A stretch of 64,000 nt of DNA, taken from the NCBI GenBank assembly GCA_024036415.1, contig JAMWET010000138.1:1-64000 (forward strand), read 5' to 3'. Under the pieces are notes generated by a model, which worked only from the letters and a program-made list of their open reading frames with translations, had not been told where the DNA came from and did no database searches. Positions 24,085-35,593 of the stretch are shown here, in pieces. The number at the start of each line of letters is the position of its first letter. The first letter of the stretch is position 1. The position numbers and the translations under genes were made by a program. The stretch comes from Prochilodus magdalenae. Lineage: Eukaryota > Chordata > Actinopteri > Characiformes > Prochilodontidae.

Positions 24085-27000
24085 TGCTCTACTACCCCAC
24101 TACCACTACTACTTCAACTGCAGCAGCAGCAACATCAACTCAAATCACGTTTATTGTAGCATCACACAGGTGTAAAAGAGAAAATCCCAGGTGCGGAGTC
24201 CCTTACAGTACTTAATACAAAAATACACTTTATAATATAGACAATATATACAGTTCTAAACATCAGAATAGCCCTGTTAGCCCTAAATATACATTCTGTT
24301 ATACAATGGTAATATAAAGTTATGAATAGAAGCTATGATATATACAGATGTACACATTTGTAGGTATGGAGTCTGGGGAGTTCAAGGAAGATAAAAAGAG
24401 ATGCAGAGTATATACAAGGAAATGAATGAATGAATGAATGGGCATAGTGAAGTGTAAAGTGTAGAGTGATGGTCAGAGTAAGAGTGTGGATTGTCCATAT
24501 GAAAAACATACATATCATACGTGTGTACCAGCAGTTGCAAAATCCCAGTCTATAAGAAGTTCTCCTCAGAAATGCAAGAGTGGCTGAACATTGATATGGC
24601 CTACACCCAGATACTTGCCCGCTACATGCCAAATAGAACCGCAGCTGTTATTTGTGCTGGCGGAGGTAGAACATGCTATTATGTATGTTGCAGTAACAAG
24701 CTTTGTCTGGAAAGCTTGAATGAATTATACAGAATTAATTAAACAAGGTACTGGAATATGGAAATATGAAAATGGCTATTTTTTTAAATGAGTCATGCAT
24801 AATCATGTTGTGGCATGCAGCAGCAGCATTTAAATACAGCGCATCACTCTCCAGGCTCATATTATTTATGTTAGAACATACAAATCAATCAAAATCTAAA
24901 TATTATATTGTTTGACTGCATGTTTGGTGCAAAAGTCTGCTGACTTTGATGCCAATTTTAATTGCCCAGCCCTCATAATTTGTACTTTTTTTCCTTGTTA
25001 AAATTCTTATTTTAATATGCATCTTTCTGGTCGGTTAGCTATTAGCCAACACTTATAAAAGGGCTACAACAAGCCCAAAAACCATTAGTCATTCATCTAA
25101 TTTTACCATGGTAAATGTTTAGCTCACCTCACATGGTTGCTCACTGCTAACCACACAGTCTGTCTCGGTGTCACATTCAGAATTCTCGCCAGAGTTTATG
25201 GGAGACACGGAGCAACTTTCATTACCCTCTTCTTTGGACAGACTGTCACCACCAGCGGGCTGTCCATCTTTGGAGGTTAGGTCTCTGAGAAATGGGCAGT
25301 CATCAGGGGCGGCACCTAAGTCCAGGTGCTTTAGCCAGTGGAAGTCAGCACCATTTCCAACAGGCGCCTGGTCCATAGGTCCCAGAGGCTCGGCCAAAGA
25401 GGAGCTTAAGTCTGGCCAAAAACCCTTCGCCAGATGCTCCGCCACCTCCCTCTCCACTGTGCTCCTCTCTGTGGACCCATCATTAGGTGCAGGATCAGGG
25501 AATATTTGCTCTGCAGAGTCAAAGGTCTGGGTGGCCTCTGTGTTAATGCTCTCTAGGTTACTCACCGATGCAATGCTGTCCAAAACCTCACTAGTTTCTG
25601 TGGAGCTTAGAGGACACAGCTGGCTGCAGTCTGCCGATGGTTCTAGAAGCGTTACAGACTGGTTTAAGTGTCCCTCTGTGATATTTGGCACGTTTAGAGT
25701 CTCACAAGCAGATGTTTCGCAAGGAACAGTATGGGTATCTATTGGCAGTTCATTTTGAAATGCTTCTCCCATCTCCAAAATGTCACCATCACAGCCAGCT
25801 GTGGTAGGATGCACATTTTCAGCATCATTGGTGCATGGCATTGAAAGAAAAGGACAAATCGCAGTGCTTGTTACCGAGGAAGACAGTGCCAGCTGTGGCC
25901 CACAGTTCTCTAAACAGAGTTCCGTTTTGTCTTGACCAGAACCAGCCTGAAATGAGACTGTAGGTAAATCTAAATGTGGATCCTTATTAGAGGATGCAGA
26001 GGAGCATTCCTCAGGACACTGGTCACTTGGCACAACCGCAGTGTGCACTGCCTCAGAGTTTGAAGAAACCTGAGGAATGCTGTCTGTTTCAGGATTAACG
26101 TGCTCTCCACTGGTAGCACTGCAGTCTCCAGTGGCAGATAACTGCTTCTCATGGTAGTTCTTGCTCTTGTTGCCGTTTTTGCTCTTTCTTTTCACTTCCT
26201 GAGTGGTTCCACTGCCATCAGTGAACTTGGGAATGAGGAACTCGAAGCAGGCTTTGTCAAGATTGTGAAATCCCAACAGCTCGGCGCATCTGTGAATCTC
26301 CAGAATGTTTTCTTTGGTGAAGTGAAGCTTTGCTGTGTAGGCAAACTGCAGCAAAGGCACAAAGCCCTCTACAGTGACCTGGAGGCACACAGAAATGTAC
26401 TATTAATAATCAAAATTCTATAAATGACATTTATTCAGTACTGTGTACAAGTCAGAGACCACTATTCATTCATTAACACATATCCAGTGCATTCATAATG
26501 GCCTTTTCATGTAATGTAATTTACTTTTTTTTCAAGAGATATAAGATAATCTATTTGCATAAGGGAGGTATGAAGGTTTGGCAAGTCTCCTGAAAAAAAC
26601 GGAAGCTGAAAGGCAAAAACTGTAGACACACCAAATGGTTAAAAAAGACCTTATATTTAGCTGTTCACGTTTCTATGCAGTTTTCTTCACTTTTTCTCAC
26701 ACTGAGAAATTAGTAACTTGATGGGTACTGCATAAACAAAAGGGAGGTCTGTTATTTTGCACCACACTATATATGGAATTTACACAGATCACCAATAAAA
26801 CCACCTCAATGTATCTACAATCTTTTTCCTTTTTATTTGCTTCACTTACCACAAAGGTACAACTTGTAGTTCCACAATCACAGACTGTAGTCCATCTGTT
26901 TCCATACTTACTAATCCCCCCTCATCATCACACCCCCCAATCACCTATTTCCCCAAAGGTCATGACCCCCACAGGACCACCACAGTGCATATCTTATGTG

Positions 27001-27832
27001 GGTGGTGGAATTTTTAAACACCTCAGTGTCACTGTTAGACTGAGAATACTCCACCAACCAAAACTATCCAGCCAACAGCATGTGGGCACTGTCTTGTGAC
27101 GACTGATGAAGGACTAGAGGATGACCAACACACTCTGAAGCAGCAGATGAGCTACCGTCTCTGGCTGTACATCTACAAGGTGTGCTGTGTCTGATCCACT
27201 CACACCCACACCAGCACAACACACATTAACACACCACCACCATGTCAGTGTCACTGCAGTGCTAAGAATTATCCACCACCCACATAAAACCCACTCTGTG
27301 TTGTTTCTGTGGGGGTCCTGACCATTAAAGAACAGGGTAAATGGAGATTAACAACTTATACAGACAATCAGACGGACAGTCGACTGTAATTGTAGAACAG
27401 AGAGCTCCTATATAATAAGTGAACAATGAGTGTAGATACAAGGAGGTGGCTTTAATGTTATGGCTGATGGGTGTATATTACCTTAACTTATGTTTTTTAA
27501 AAAATGGAAGATAGACACAAAAGAACCATTTAGTCTATAAACAGTAACATGGCAAGCATAAGGCATAATCAGACAAACTTGTAAAGCATTACTTCATCAG
27601 GGAGGGTGATGACAAAGTTCCATCCTGTGTGGTTTAGGAGTCTGGTGTAAAAATAGCTACTGCAGCAAGCCAATACTGAGCAGTGTGCTCGAAAGCTCCT
27701 GCACCCTACTTCTACAGTCACATCACAGAGGACGTCCTTCTGTCTCTGTTCATCCAGGGAGCGGAGGACATGCACAGTGTGTACGGCTGACTGGAAGGTG
27801 AACACTGACGTCCGGGGGCCATCCACAGACAT
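23047..27832 (-). CDS. bach1: bach1, BTB-CNC-bZIP transcription repressor (four coding exons)
   Basis: Coding exons are complement 27593-27832, 25128-26378, 23760-23966 and 23047-23415. All introns are phase 0 with GT-AG ends, giving 688 residues (human BACH1 is about 736). BACH1 pairs with small Maf proteins at Maf recognition elements and represses hmox1, ferritin and antioxidant genes until haem binds it. Visible domains: BTB/POZ at residues ~10-130, a low-complexity acidic middle with [14 protein letters not shown] (a BACH1 hallmark), and a CNC plus basic region [19 protein letters not shown] at ~538-556. A short leucine zipper and a divergent tail follow. Nine Cys-Pro dipeptides are present, the type of motif used for haem sensing. 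The choice of BACH1 over BACH2 rests on the VEREV motif and BTB wording. Which fish co-orthologue this is cannot be decided here. Confidence 0.95.
23760..23966 (-). CDS. bach1: bach1 coding exon 3 (CNC and basic region)
   Basis: Residues 498-566: [20 protein letters not shown], then the CNC segment [19 protein letters not shown], the DNA-contacting basic region and the first zipper heptads (LEGDIKKL). Acceptor CTAG, donor GTGAGT. Confidence 0.96.
24060..24084. repeat. Microsatellite (AAC)n in a bach1 intron
   Basis: Eight AAC units between coding exons 2 and 3. Confidence 0.9.
24421..24441. repeat. Short (GAAT)n microsatellite
   Basis: About five GAAT units in the same bach1 intron. Confidence 0.8.
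24515..24660 (+). repeat. Transposase-like fragment, copy 2, in a bach1 intron
   Basis: Shares AAAATCCCAGT, AGTGGCTGAACATTGATATG and ATGCCAAAT with 16890-17110. The translation gives [20 protein letters not shown] then [10 protein letters not shown], in one open frame. It is antisense to bach1, and no upstream catalytic domain is present. Confidence 0.5.
25128..26378 (-). CDS. bach1: bach1 coding exon 2 (BTB second half and acidic middle)
   Basis: Residues 81-497. It begins [20 protein letters not shown], completing the BTB fold, then runs through a Ser/Thr/Glu-rich, probably disordered segment. That segment carries four Cys-Pro dipeptides (QCPE, ICPF, LCPL, DCPF) and [14 protein letters not shown]. 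It ends PCE before GTGAGC. This single large exon is typical of BACH genes. Confidence 0.95.
26781..27475. mobile_element. Complete non-autonomous TIR element in a bach1 intron
   Basis: The left end TACACAGATCACCAATAAAA runs into CCACCTC. It mirrors the right end GAGGTGGCTTTAATGTTATG, which runs into GCTGATGGGTGTA, as diverged terminal inverted repeats. The interior contains two inverted blocks built on CACCACCCACATAA and GGACCCCCACAG-type words. It is about 700 bases with no transposase frame. Related interiors occur at 4430-5110 and 11440-12060. This wording recurs widely in fish genomes; the superfamily is not assigned here. Confidence 0.65.
27593..27832 (-). CDS. bach1: bach1 coding exon 1 (BTB first half)
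   Basis: Residues 1-80, starting [20 protein letters not shown] and including [27 protein letters not shown] and ending ITLPDE. The donor is GTAATG. The ATG lies a few bases after a splice acceptor; TTCTGCAG at 27848 is the best one, giving an exon start near 27847. Confidence 0.94.
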
Positions 27833-28384
27833 GTCGCTGAATTTTAGCTGCAGAACAGTAAAAGAGGAACAGACATACAGCTGAGTGGGTGTACCCAGTG
27901 GAAAAGCACTGCATAATTGTCATCTGATCATGATGTTATTCATATACACAAAGATGGAACTGAAAGACAAAATAAGGTAGCTCTAAAAAACTCACTTCAT
28001 GCTGCCAAAAATATAAACATTGCCTTATTACTGTGTGTGTTTGACCAATAAGTTAACTACTCTGGTGTCTTTAAAGGTGCATTAATGGCACGCTGAATGA
28101 TTACAGCTTGGGAAAATCTACATGGAAAGGCACTGCCACTACCCTGGGGTTCATCCTGTACACAAGCCTAATGTTACTATGCTCAGTGCCAAGCATTGGC
28201 TAGAGATGTATAAACCCCCCAGCATTGGGCTATGGAGCAAGTAAGTGTTCTTTAGTGATGAAGCTCTATCAAACATCTCTAGATAAGTTGCAGGGATGTA
28301 ATCATCCAGCTCCATCCAGTCAGTACCTGACCTCTGACTGGGGTAGAGACCATTACTGCAAAGCATGACCTGTCATTTTCAAAA

Positions 28385-28545
28385 CCAGCGTATGATGTGT
28401 CTTGGATGCTAGTATGGTGGTTTGCTGATCAACAGCACAACCAGAGCAGGAATGGACAGTAACATGCGGGTCACAAGTAAAACCAGCATACGATGGGTAT
28501 AGATGCTGGTATGCTGGTCAACCAGACTGACCAAGCTGATCATTT
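28385..28545. repeat. Short interspersed repeat of ACCAGCATACGATG type
   Basis: The word ACCAGCATACGATG(G/T)GT occurs twice about 100 bases apart, together with its partial reverse complement ATGCTGGTATGCTGGT. Such arrays are frequent in fish DNA. It lies upstream of the bach1 coding exons. Confidence 0.5.
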
Positions 28546-29779
28546 AAACACCATGCCATCTTAAATCAGTCCTGAATGCATGCTGGTCTGAGCGGTTTTG
28601 TTTTTTGGTTGTTTTCAACGGGGAAATCCATTACTATTAACTTTGATTAAGGAGGGAAACGGCTGGATATACAGATGTCCACAAACTTGTGGACAGGTGT
28701 TACCATGTCACGCCTTTGCCAGTACCAAAAGCGCACGACTAGCTGTTTGGAAGGCTGAACCAGAAAAGACCCCACCTTGCTGTAAATTCTCATACATGGA
28801 ACAGAACACTCTGCCACATATATGGATATACAGCTTATGAAGACTACAAAACACGTTACTGTGGATTTAACTCCAAAACGACACCAGGTAAGAAGGAGAA
28901 TTTGACTGACCAGGCCAGCATGAAGTAAACTTAGCTTACTTTGACAACTTTATTGCGGCCCTCACCTTTCGCTAGCTAGTTAGCGTAGCAACACCCAACG
29001 TTGGCCTGGATATGCTAGCTATAACTGGATATATATCTTCTCCCACATTGCTCAGACATTATTATCGTGTAGCACCAGTCATTTTTATTCCTTCTATTAC
29101 TGGCTTCTTTGATTATGGGGTGAAGTGGCCCATCGCTACAGACACAATAACTAGCTAGCTGTGTGCTGCCCCTCTCTTTGGATGGATGGAGTAGCTAGCC
29201 GGGTATAACAGGAGCCATGACCTCCAGTAAAACAGCTCTCGCTGAAAGACCACTGCGTCCAAAAACCACAGCTGGCTACACAGTTCCCCCCCACCACCAT
29301 CAGTAGTGCCCAATGTGTCACAGTATGTATAGGCTACAAGGCTTAGGTTGGCTTCATTTTCAGCAGCTTCTTGCTCAAATTCCACCTTAAATGGTGCAGC
29401 AGTTACCGAATGCGACATAATGCAGCAGCTGCACCATTTAAGATGGACCTGGTGTTAGAAACTAACTTCTCAGTAGGAACAGTTTCAATGCACTACACAC
29501 GAGTGGCTAACCGTCTCAGTATCCAGCCTCCAATAGAGTGCCGTTAGGGAGCGGACAGTGCCATTACCCTAGCTAAAGCACATAATCCCTAAGGCGGTAA
29601 GATAAAGCCAGAGAGTTGATCGATTAGTCATGTCTCACATCACAAAGATGCTTGCTTTGCATGAAATCAAAATACTAATATAATAGCTGGTGTCAGTGTG
29701 GCTAACGCTAACCTAGCCAGCCGAAAATTATATTCCTGACTTACGTAGATCGCGCTGAAGTAAAATAACATAAACTAAC

Positions 29780-29965
29780 CTGACATATCACCTGGGATGA
29801 GAAAAGGTCATACAAATCCTGGACTGTCCATCATTTATACCGTGATAACGAATCTACAGGGCGAACACCGATATGGGTGGGTTAGCCAACAGTACCGTAA
29901 AACAAGTTGCGACAGAAGCTCATGTGACTCAAACACACGTCGCTCAAGCGTCGCGCGTGCGCAGT
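29780..29965 (-). promoter_or_regulatory. bach1: Possible bach1 non-coding first exon and promoter
   Basis: On the minus strand ATATGTCAG/GTTAGT is a plausible donor ending at 29780. Just upstream (29930-29965) is a CpG-dense cluster with GTCGCGCGTGCGCAG, unusual in this AT-rich window, and an AP-1/MARE-half word TGACTCA at about 29925. Together these suggest the bach1 transcription start, about 2.1 kb before the first coding exon. No transcript evidence is available, so the limits are guesses. Confidence 0.35.
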
Positions 29966-32239
29966 TCTGACATAAACAAACGCTAGACACGCCTACTTTA
30001 GGGGAAGACCACTCCAGAAACTTCTCTTTTTGTGGAAAACATAGATTTGGATGACATAAGAGCAAAGTGGTCAGTATCATTCGAGAGGAATAACATTTCA
30101 CATACAAATATCAAAAAGTAAAATACACTTTTGACATGTTGAAATTTTAAATATCAGATTATTTCTTAGTATTGAAATCGTAATTGTTGCAATTTCAATT
30201 CTTAATTGTCAAAATAAGATGTTTTATTTTTACCTGTGAGAACTACATTTTCATGTATTTTCATAATACTTTCATGTATTTCATGATTTCATAATTTTAT
30301 GTATACATTTCGTGTATTTCCATAATATTTTCAATAGCAAAACATTGGATGTGATGTGAAATGGTTTTGGATATTTTGATTGAAATGTAATTTCTTCTTT
30401 TTTGTATTAATTATATGCGTAAATGTAAATAAATTGCCCATATCCGTGGATTCTTACAAGACAGAACTGGTATGCCTATGCTGAAAAAGAAGGCTGTTTA
30501 AAAATGATTTTATTTAAATGTTTCCTATACATTGGATCCACATGAATTAAATATATTACATTGATATTGTGGTAACATTTACCAACTTTTGTCAGGAACT
30601 GTGTTAATGAAATGTAAACACATTTGAGTCAAGTAAATTCAAAGCAAAACTTTGTAACTGAAACCATTTATACTGCTTAGATGAATGCTTGTTAACAGAA
30701 CACTGTTACCTATAGAACTTTCTATAAAGAGTTAATCTTATCCCTCTAGACCACAGTGTACACGTATAAAGTCTAATAAACATCTGCTGTATGTTTACCA
30801 TATTTCCATGTAAACCAGATGGTGCTAATCTTGGGTAACACCTATTTTCCTAATCATCTGATGCAGCAGAGCTAAAAGCTAGCAAGTTAGAGGACCTGTC
30901 TGTAGCTTAATGTCACCTGTTCATTAGTATATATAAACGACAACATTAATCCTTCAATCATGTGTTTCTTTGTTTGTGTGTCCATCTGCATGCTTGTTCA
31001 TCCATGACATTTTCGTCCAGTTAGTGTCATACAAAAGCTGGAAAAGGATTTTAGTTTTGTATGAATGATGGAGCAAGCTAAGAGTGTTGCACAGAGAGCT
31101 GTCAATCAAGCTGCACATAAGCCACGCCCACAGGGGTCCCAGATAGGTCTAATTAGTGTCTTATACAAGATACTAAGTGACTTTATGATTTATATCTTAT
31201 GGTTTAGTCTTATAGTTTCTTCTTTCTAGTCATCTTGTAGTTTAGTAAAATAAAGTATTAGACAAACATTTTTAACCATTTATTTGTATGGCGTTCTAAA
31301 TTTGTTTTGTCAATCTGGCAAAGTGTATTCATGCCATGCTAGCTGGTGCTAGGGAAGTGTGTAAAATAAGTGTAAACCTCTGTGGGCGTGTACCACACTG
31401 GGCGTGCCCCAAAGTGCGTGTCTCTCACAACAGATGTGGGTCTATTCAAGACACGGACAGATAGTTTTGAGGTTAGCAGATAGTACCCACTTTCCTACTA
31501 TGTTTTATATTCCATTAAGTAAGTAATGTCTGTTACATGAACATATATAGTATAATGGACACGTATTACATGTAAGTAACACTTTCTAACACGAGAACAA
31601 GAAATTGTACTGTTTTATATTAAATGTCGATATCATACAGTTAAGACGTGTCTGCTGAAATGGTTGAACTGTATAATTTGTAAGGACCAAACTGAACAAA
31701 CGCCCATAATCAGCACCAATGTTCTTTGCCAGACAGTCAGTCATATTTTTATTACAAAGCTCAATATGAGAAAAGAGGCCTTAAAATGGGGCTAGATGTT
31801 TGGTTAAATTGATGTAAGCATAGATGGTTTTAATTTATTTGTGTGTTTGTATTTGTGTGGGTCATACTTAAGTAATTTGTAATTTCTAAATTTCCTTTGA
31901 TCGATATTTGTCACAAAAAAGCAAAAAAATAAATATAAAATAAAACAAGAAATAGCTATCCATTCTATTAAATCAAACAGTGAGCACAATTTAACCTGCT
32001 TTAGCCATATCCTGGTGGCTATTCACAATTTAAAATTACAGTAATATTTAATATAACTTAAAACCTTAAAAAGTTTTTATATCCTTGTGTTTTAGGGGGT
32101 AGGGATGGTGAATTCAGTCCCTAAGATCTAAACAGTTATTCTTTCTGAGGTATGAGACCTGGAGTATGTTTCGGTCACTGTGACCTGAGAAAACCACTTG
32201 TTTATGTCCATCTGTGGTCAGTCGTCCTTTCAGACATAG
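29966..32239. other. Intergenic, AT-rich, no gene seen
   Basis: No exon-like open frames with splice signals. Near 31380-31430 there are GTGGGCGTG and CCACGCCC words (CACCC/KLF-like). Otherwise the stretch is featureless to me. Confidence 0.4.
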
Positions 32240-33169
32240 TGACGACATGTGGTAGAGCCAGGAAGCCTCATCAGTGGCTCTACTTTCTCTGCAAGCTAAG
32301 AAGAGCTAAAGCCCCCACCCCCATCATGTGCGCCTTCTACAAAGGGGTCATCGAGAGCATCCTGACCACTGTGTGGTATGGGGTCTGCACAGCATTCTGC
32401 CACTGGACCCTCCAGCGCACTACAAGAACAGCTGAGAAGATCGTTGGCACCTCTCTCCCGTCCCTTCAGGACTTATGCAGCACCCGCCTCATGCGTAAAG
32501 CCCTCTGCTTGGCAGAAGATCCTACCCACCCATTACACAGCTTTTTTCAATCGGCTGCCATCAGGGAGGAGACTGCAGAGTCTCAGGGGTAGGAGCAGCA
32601 GACTGAGGGACAGCTCCATCCACCAGGCTGTCAGGTTGCCTAACTCGCTCCCTGTTCTACGCCACACCCCACTTCTGCCCCTTCTGTACACACTAACTCA
32701 TCAGTACTGAACTGGACACTTTAAATGCACACTTTAAACAGCTTTTAAGATTTTATTCTTGCATACCCACATAATCACCCCATTAACACCGAACTGGGAC
32801 TTTTCAACTGGTCTGCCCTCACAACACAACAACCTTAATGTTATTTAGCCTGCACTGGCACTGTCATATTCACTAATCCTACATCTTAATGTTGCTAGTG
32901 CACATGTCACTTTTTTGTCCTTATTGTCTTTAGTATCTTATTGTCTCTTTCATGTTTATCTCAGGGCCCTTAATTTATTCTGTGGTATGTCTTGTGTCAG
33001 TCTATTATAACAAGTATACTCTTGTTCTTGTTTTAGCTTGTTTTAGTTGTAATCTATTTATCGTTTAATGTCTATGTGCTACACCATGGGACAGAGAGTA
33101 ACACAATTTCAATTCCTCTGTATGTCTTGTACATATTCAAGTATTGCCAATAAAACTACTTGACTTGTA
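32240..33169 (+). mobile_element. 5'-truncated non-LTR retrotransposon (L2/Rex-like), 3' end of the RT frame
   Basis: The translation shows the C-terminal part of a LINE reverse transcriptase polyprotein: KLRRAKAPTPIMCAFYKGVI, ILTTVWYG, LQRTTRTAEKIVGTSLPSL, then after a +1 shift near 32560 SRLRDSSIHQAVRLPNS. A 3' untranslated region follows and ends in GCCAATAAAACTACTTGACTT, a typical LINE tail. The frameshift and missing upstream region make it a dead insertion. It reads in the same direction as tcaf, upstream of its promoter. The exact clade is inferred. Confidence 0.75.
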
Positions 33170-34560
33170 AAGGAGTGTTTTCATCTTTGACATCTTTGGC
33201 ATTGGTTGACTTTCAACTTCAAGGCCTCGGGCCTGACTAAGAACGATTTTTGTTGACATCATTAGGATACGTCCAAGGGTTCATTGTTGACTGACCCTAA
33301 CTAACAAGGCCGTAACCATGAATTGAACATTGGGAGGGGGGAAAACAAATTTACCGTAGGTGGGTGCTACTCTGGTACTTTGTTCTCCTTATCTTTTGAA
33401 TGACACTTTAAAGAGACCACATGTGGGATTTCTAACAAATCATATAGACAAAACCTGTGAGCATTGTGGGTTAATTAACTTTCCAGGTGACTTAGCTGTG
33501 ATAGCTAATGTCAGCAATGGTTGATTTATTAGCGCTCACCAATAGGCCCCTTTTTTTTACCAAAATTATTAGTTCTGACTTCATGCAATTACTGTCACTA
33601 TTTAGCAAAATATTATTTACAACAATTGTGTATGTATGAATCAGCAATTGTGTGTGTATGTATATATATATTATATAGTGATGATATTTAAAAATCTATT
33701 TTGCTTTACAACATGCTACAACATGTAAAAACCTTTTGTTTTGTAGCTTTTATAGGCGCACCCAACCCGTTGAATATCTGGTACACTACTACTGTGGACA
33801 TTTCAAACTTGGTAAGTTTCTCTATAACAGAGCATTTCTAAACAAATCCACTTGTGTATTAAAGATTTAATTTATATATTGAATTATACTAACATTTTGG
33901 GAAATCAATGGAATTAACCTTTAAGGCCAGGTGAATAGCTATGTTATGCAAAATATACTTTGGTTTATTAGGTAATGTTTAGAGAGGTGTGTCTGGAACA
34001 AATTTGTGTCAATATGTAATGCGATGTTTATGCAGTTAATAATGTATAACCTACCTCTGAAACAGCTGTCTAATTACTGAGGATTTTAGTGAAACTGGTT
34101 GAGCTGGTTACTTTTGGTTTCTTAGGCCACCAAATATTTAACTTCAGTCAATTATCCCTTCAATACTATGCAAAATTGCATGACAGTTTGAATAAGATAC
34201 ATATTTACACACAGGGTGTAGACCCAGACTTAAATAGATTTTCAGTTAAGTCAGTTTAATTTGTTTGAAGCTTCAGTTTAATTTGAATACAGAAAAGCAA
34301 CACATTTAAACTGGCAGCGTTGATCAAAAAACCCAGAGAATTACAGATGTGAAGAATTATGTAGTAGAGAGATTTTATTATTCTTAGGGGTTCTGGTAAA
34401 AGTCCTGATTCTGGGCCTTAAAGGAAACTGCTGCATAATTGCCATGCTGACACTTGTTTCCCTTACCCCACCCTGCTTCTGGTAGAAGAAACATTTGGTA
34501 GTTCAGGTACGCCCATCCTGTTCTCCCAGAACCAGTACTATTACTGCTGTCAAGGCTAAA
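33170..34560. other. Intergenic, upstream of tcaf
   Basis: AT-rich DNA with a short TATATA stretch at 33660-33680. No coding exon or repeat family recognised. Confidence 0.4.
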
Positions 34561-34564
34561 AGCT

Positions 34565-34570
34565 TATAAA
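34565..34570 (+). promoter_or_regulatory. tcaf: tcaf TATA box
   Basis: TATAAA lies about 30 bases before a short predicted non-coding exon (about 34595-34621) that ends in ACAG/GTAAGT. Its acceptor is CTTTCTGCAG at 34906, giving a spliced 5' UTR before the ATG. The order TATA, start, strong donor makes this one of the better promoter predictions in the window. Confidence 0.5.
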
Positions 34571-34594
34571 TACTCTTGAGGGTTCAGGGAGAGG

Positions 34595-34621
34595 CAGTTT
34601 TGTTGTTAGGCATTCATACAG
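34595..34621 (+). other. tcaf: Predicted tcaf non-coding exon 1
   Basis: The 3' limit is set by the near-perfect donor ACAG/GTAAGT. The 5' limit is only inferred from TATA spacing. It splices to 34907, 70 bases before the ATG. Confidence 0.4.
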
Positions 34622-34976
34622 GTAAGTCATTGCTTTTAAGCTTCATATCTGTTGTTGCTGTCAGACCAAAAACCATGGTAACTGTACAGGAGAAGGAAAT
34701 GTGTTATTTTAAATTTAAATGTGAATTAATGTAAGATGTAAAGTGTACATTTCCAGTAGCCTATATAATGGCTATTTTGAATATATACCCAGACTTCAGT
34801 TTGATAACCTGGGCTTCTTATGATCTGAAAAATCATGATAGCATTCATAATGCTTTATAACACTTTTAACACATACTAAAACTTTGATTTCACTTTCTTT
34901 CTGCAGTGCTACACATTCAGAAGCTCTTCATATACTGCTTAGACTTTCTTAGTCTGTTAAAAATATCTGAACCACC

Positions 34977-35593
34977 ATGGAGCGACAGATGGACTACTGC
35001 ACTCTTGTGCTTGGGCTTCAGGAGCTTGACTTCCAGTGCAAAGCAGTGCCAAGTGACCTTGTGTTAATAGGTGACCATGCCTTTCCCCTCTCTATGAATC
35101 CAAGGGGTCAGGTCCTCATGGCGGCATCACGCTACGGCCAGGGACGTGTAGTGGTGTTGGGACATGAGGAGTACCTTTCACGTTTTCCAGGCCTGATTGA
35201 GAATGCTTTGACATGGCTCATGCCCTCATGTAGTGAAAGGACCACCGTTGGCATTCAGAAGAGTCTTCATTCGCTTGCCAAAAACCTAAGCTATTCACCT
35301 GTGAAGACCAAGGTGGATGACTTCCAGAGCGATTTTGCTGTCTATGTCTCTGATGCCTATAGTGTGGACGCATGTGCTAAAGACCTAGTGGCTTTTCTCA
35401 AAGCTGGAGGAGGCTTGCTGATCGCTGGCCAGGCCTGGAGCTGGGCTGCAGACAACCCTGAGGGGAATACATTACTCAGTTTCCCGGGGAATAAGGTATG
35501 CAGTGTGGCAGGAATATACTTCTCGGAGCATCAAGGGGAGCTTGGCAAATTTCCTGTGCCCACGCAAATTCCTTCTAGCTGGCTAGCAGTGTC
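34977..35593 (+). CDS. tcaf: tcaf coding exon 1 (first N-terminal module)
   Basis: Residues 1-206, from MERQMDYCTLVLG through SRYGQGRVVVLGHEEYL and GGGLLIAGQAWSWA to SSWLAVS. The last serine codon is split TC/A across the intron. Donor GTAAGT. Confidence 0.95.

Noticed and set aside
25168..25758. 196-codon plus-strand frame
   Set aside because: It is an exact antisense shadow of the large bach1 exon.
29155..29418. 87-codon minus-strand frame upstream of bach1
   Set aside because: No splice partner or family motif. It lies in the presumed 5' intron of bach1.
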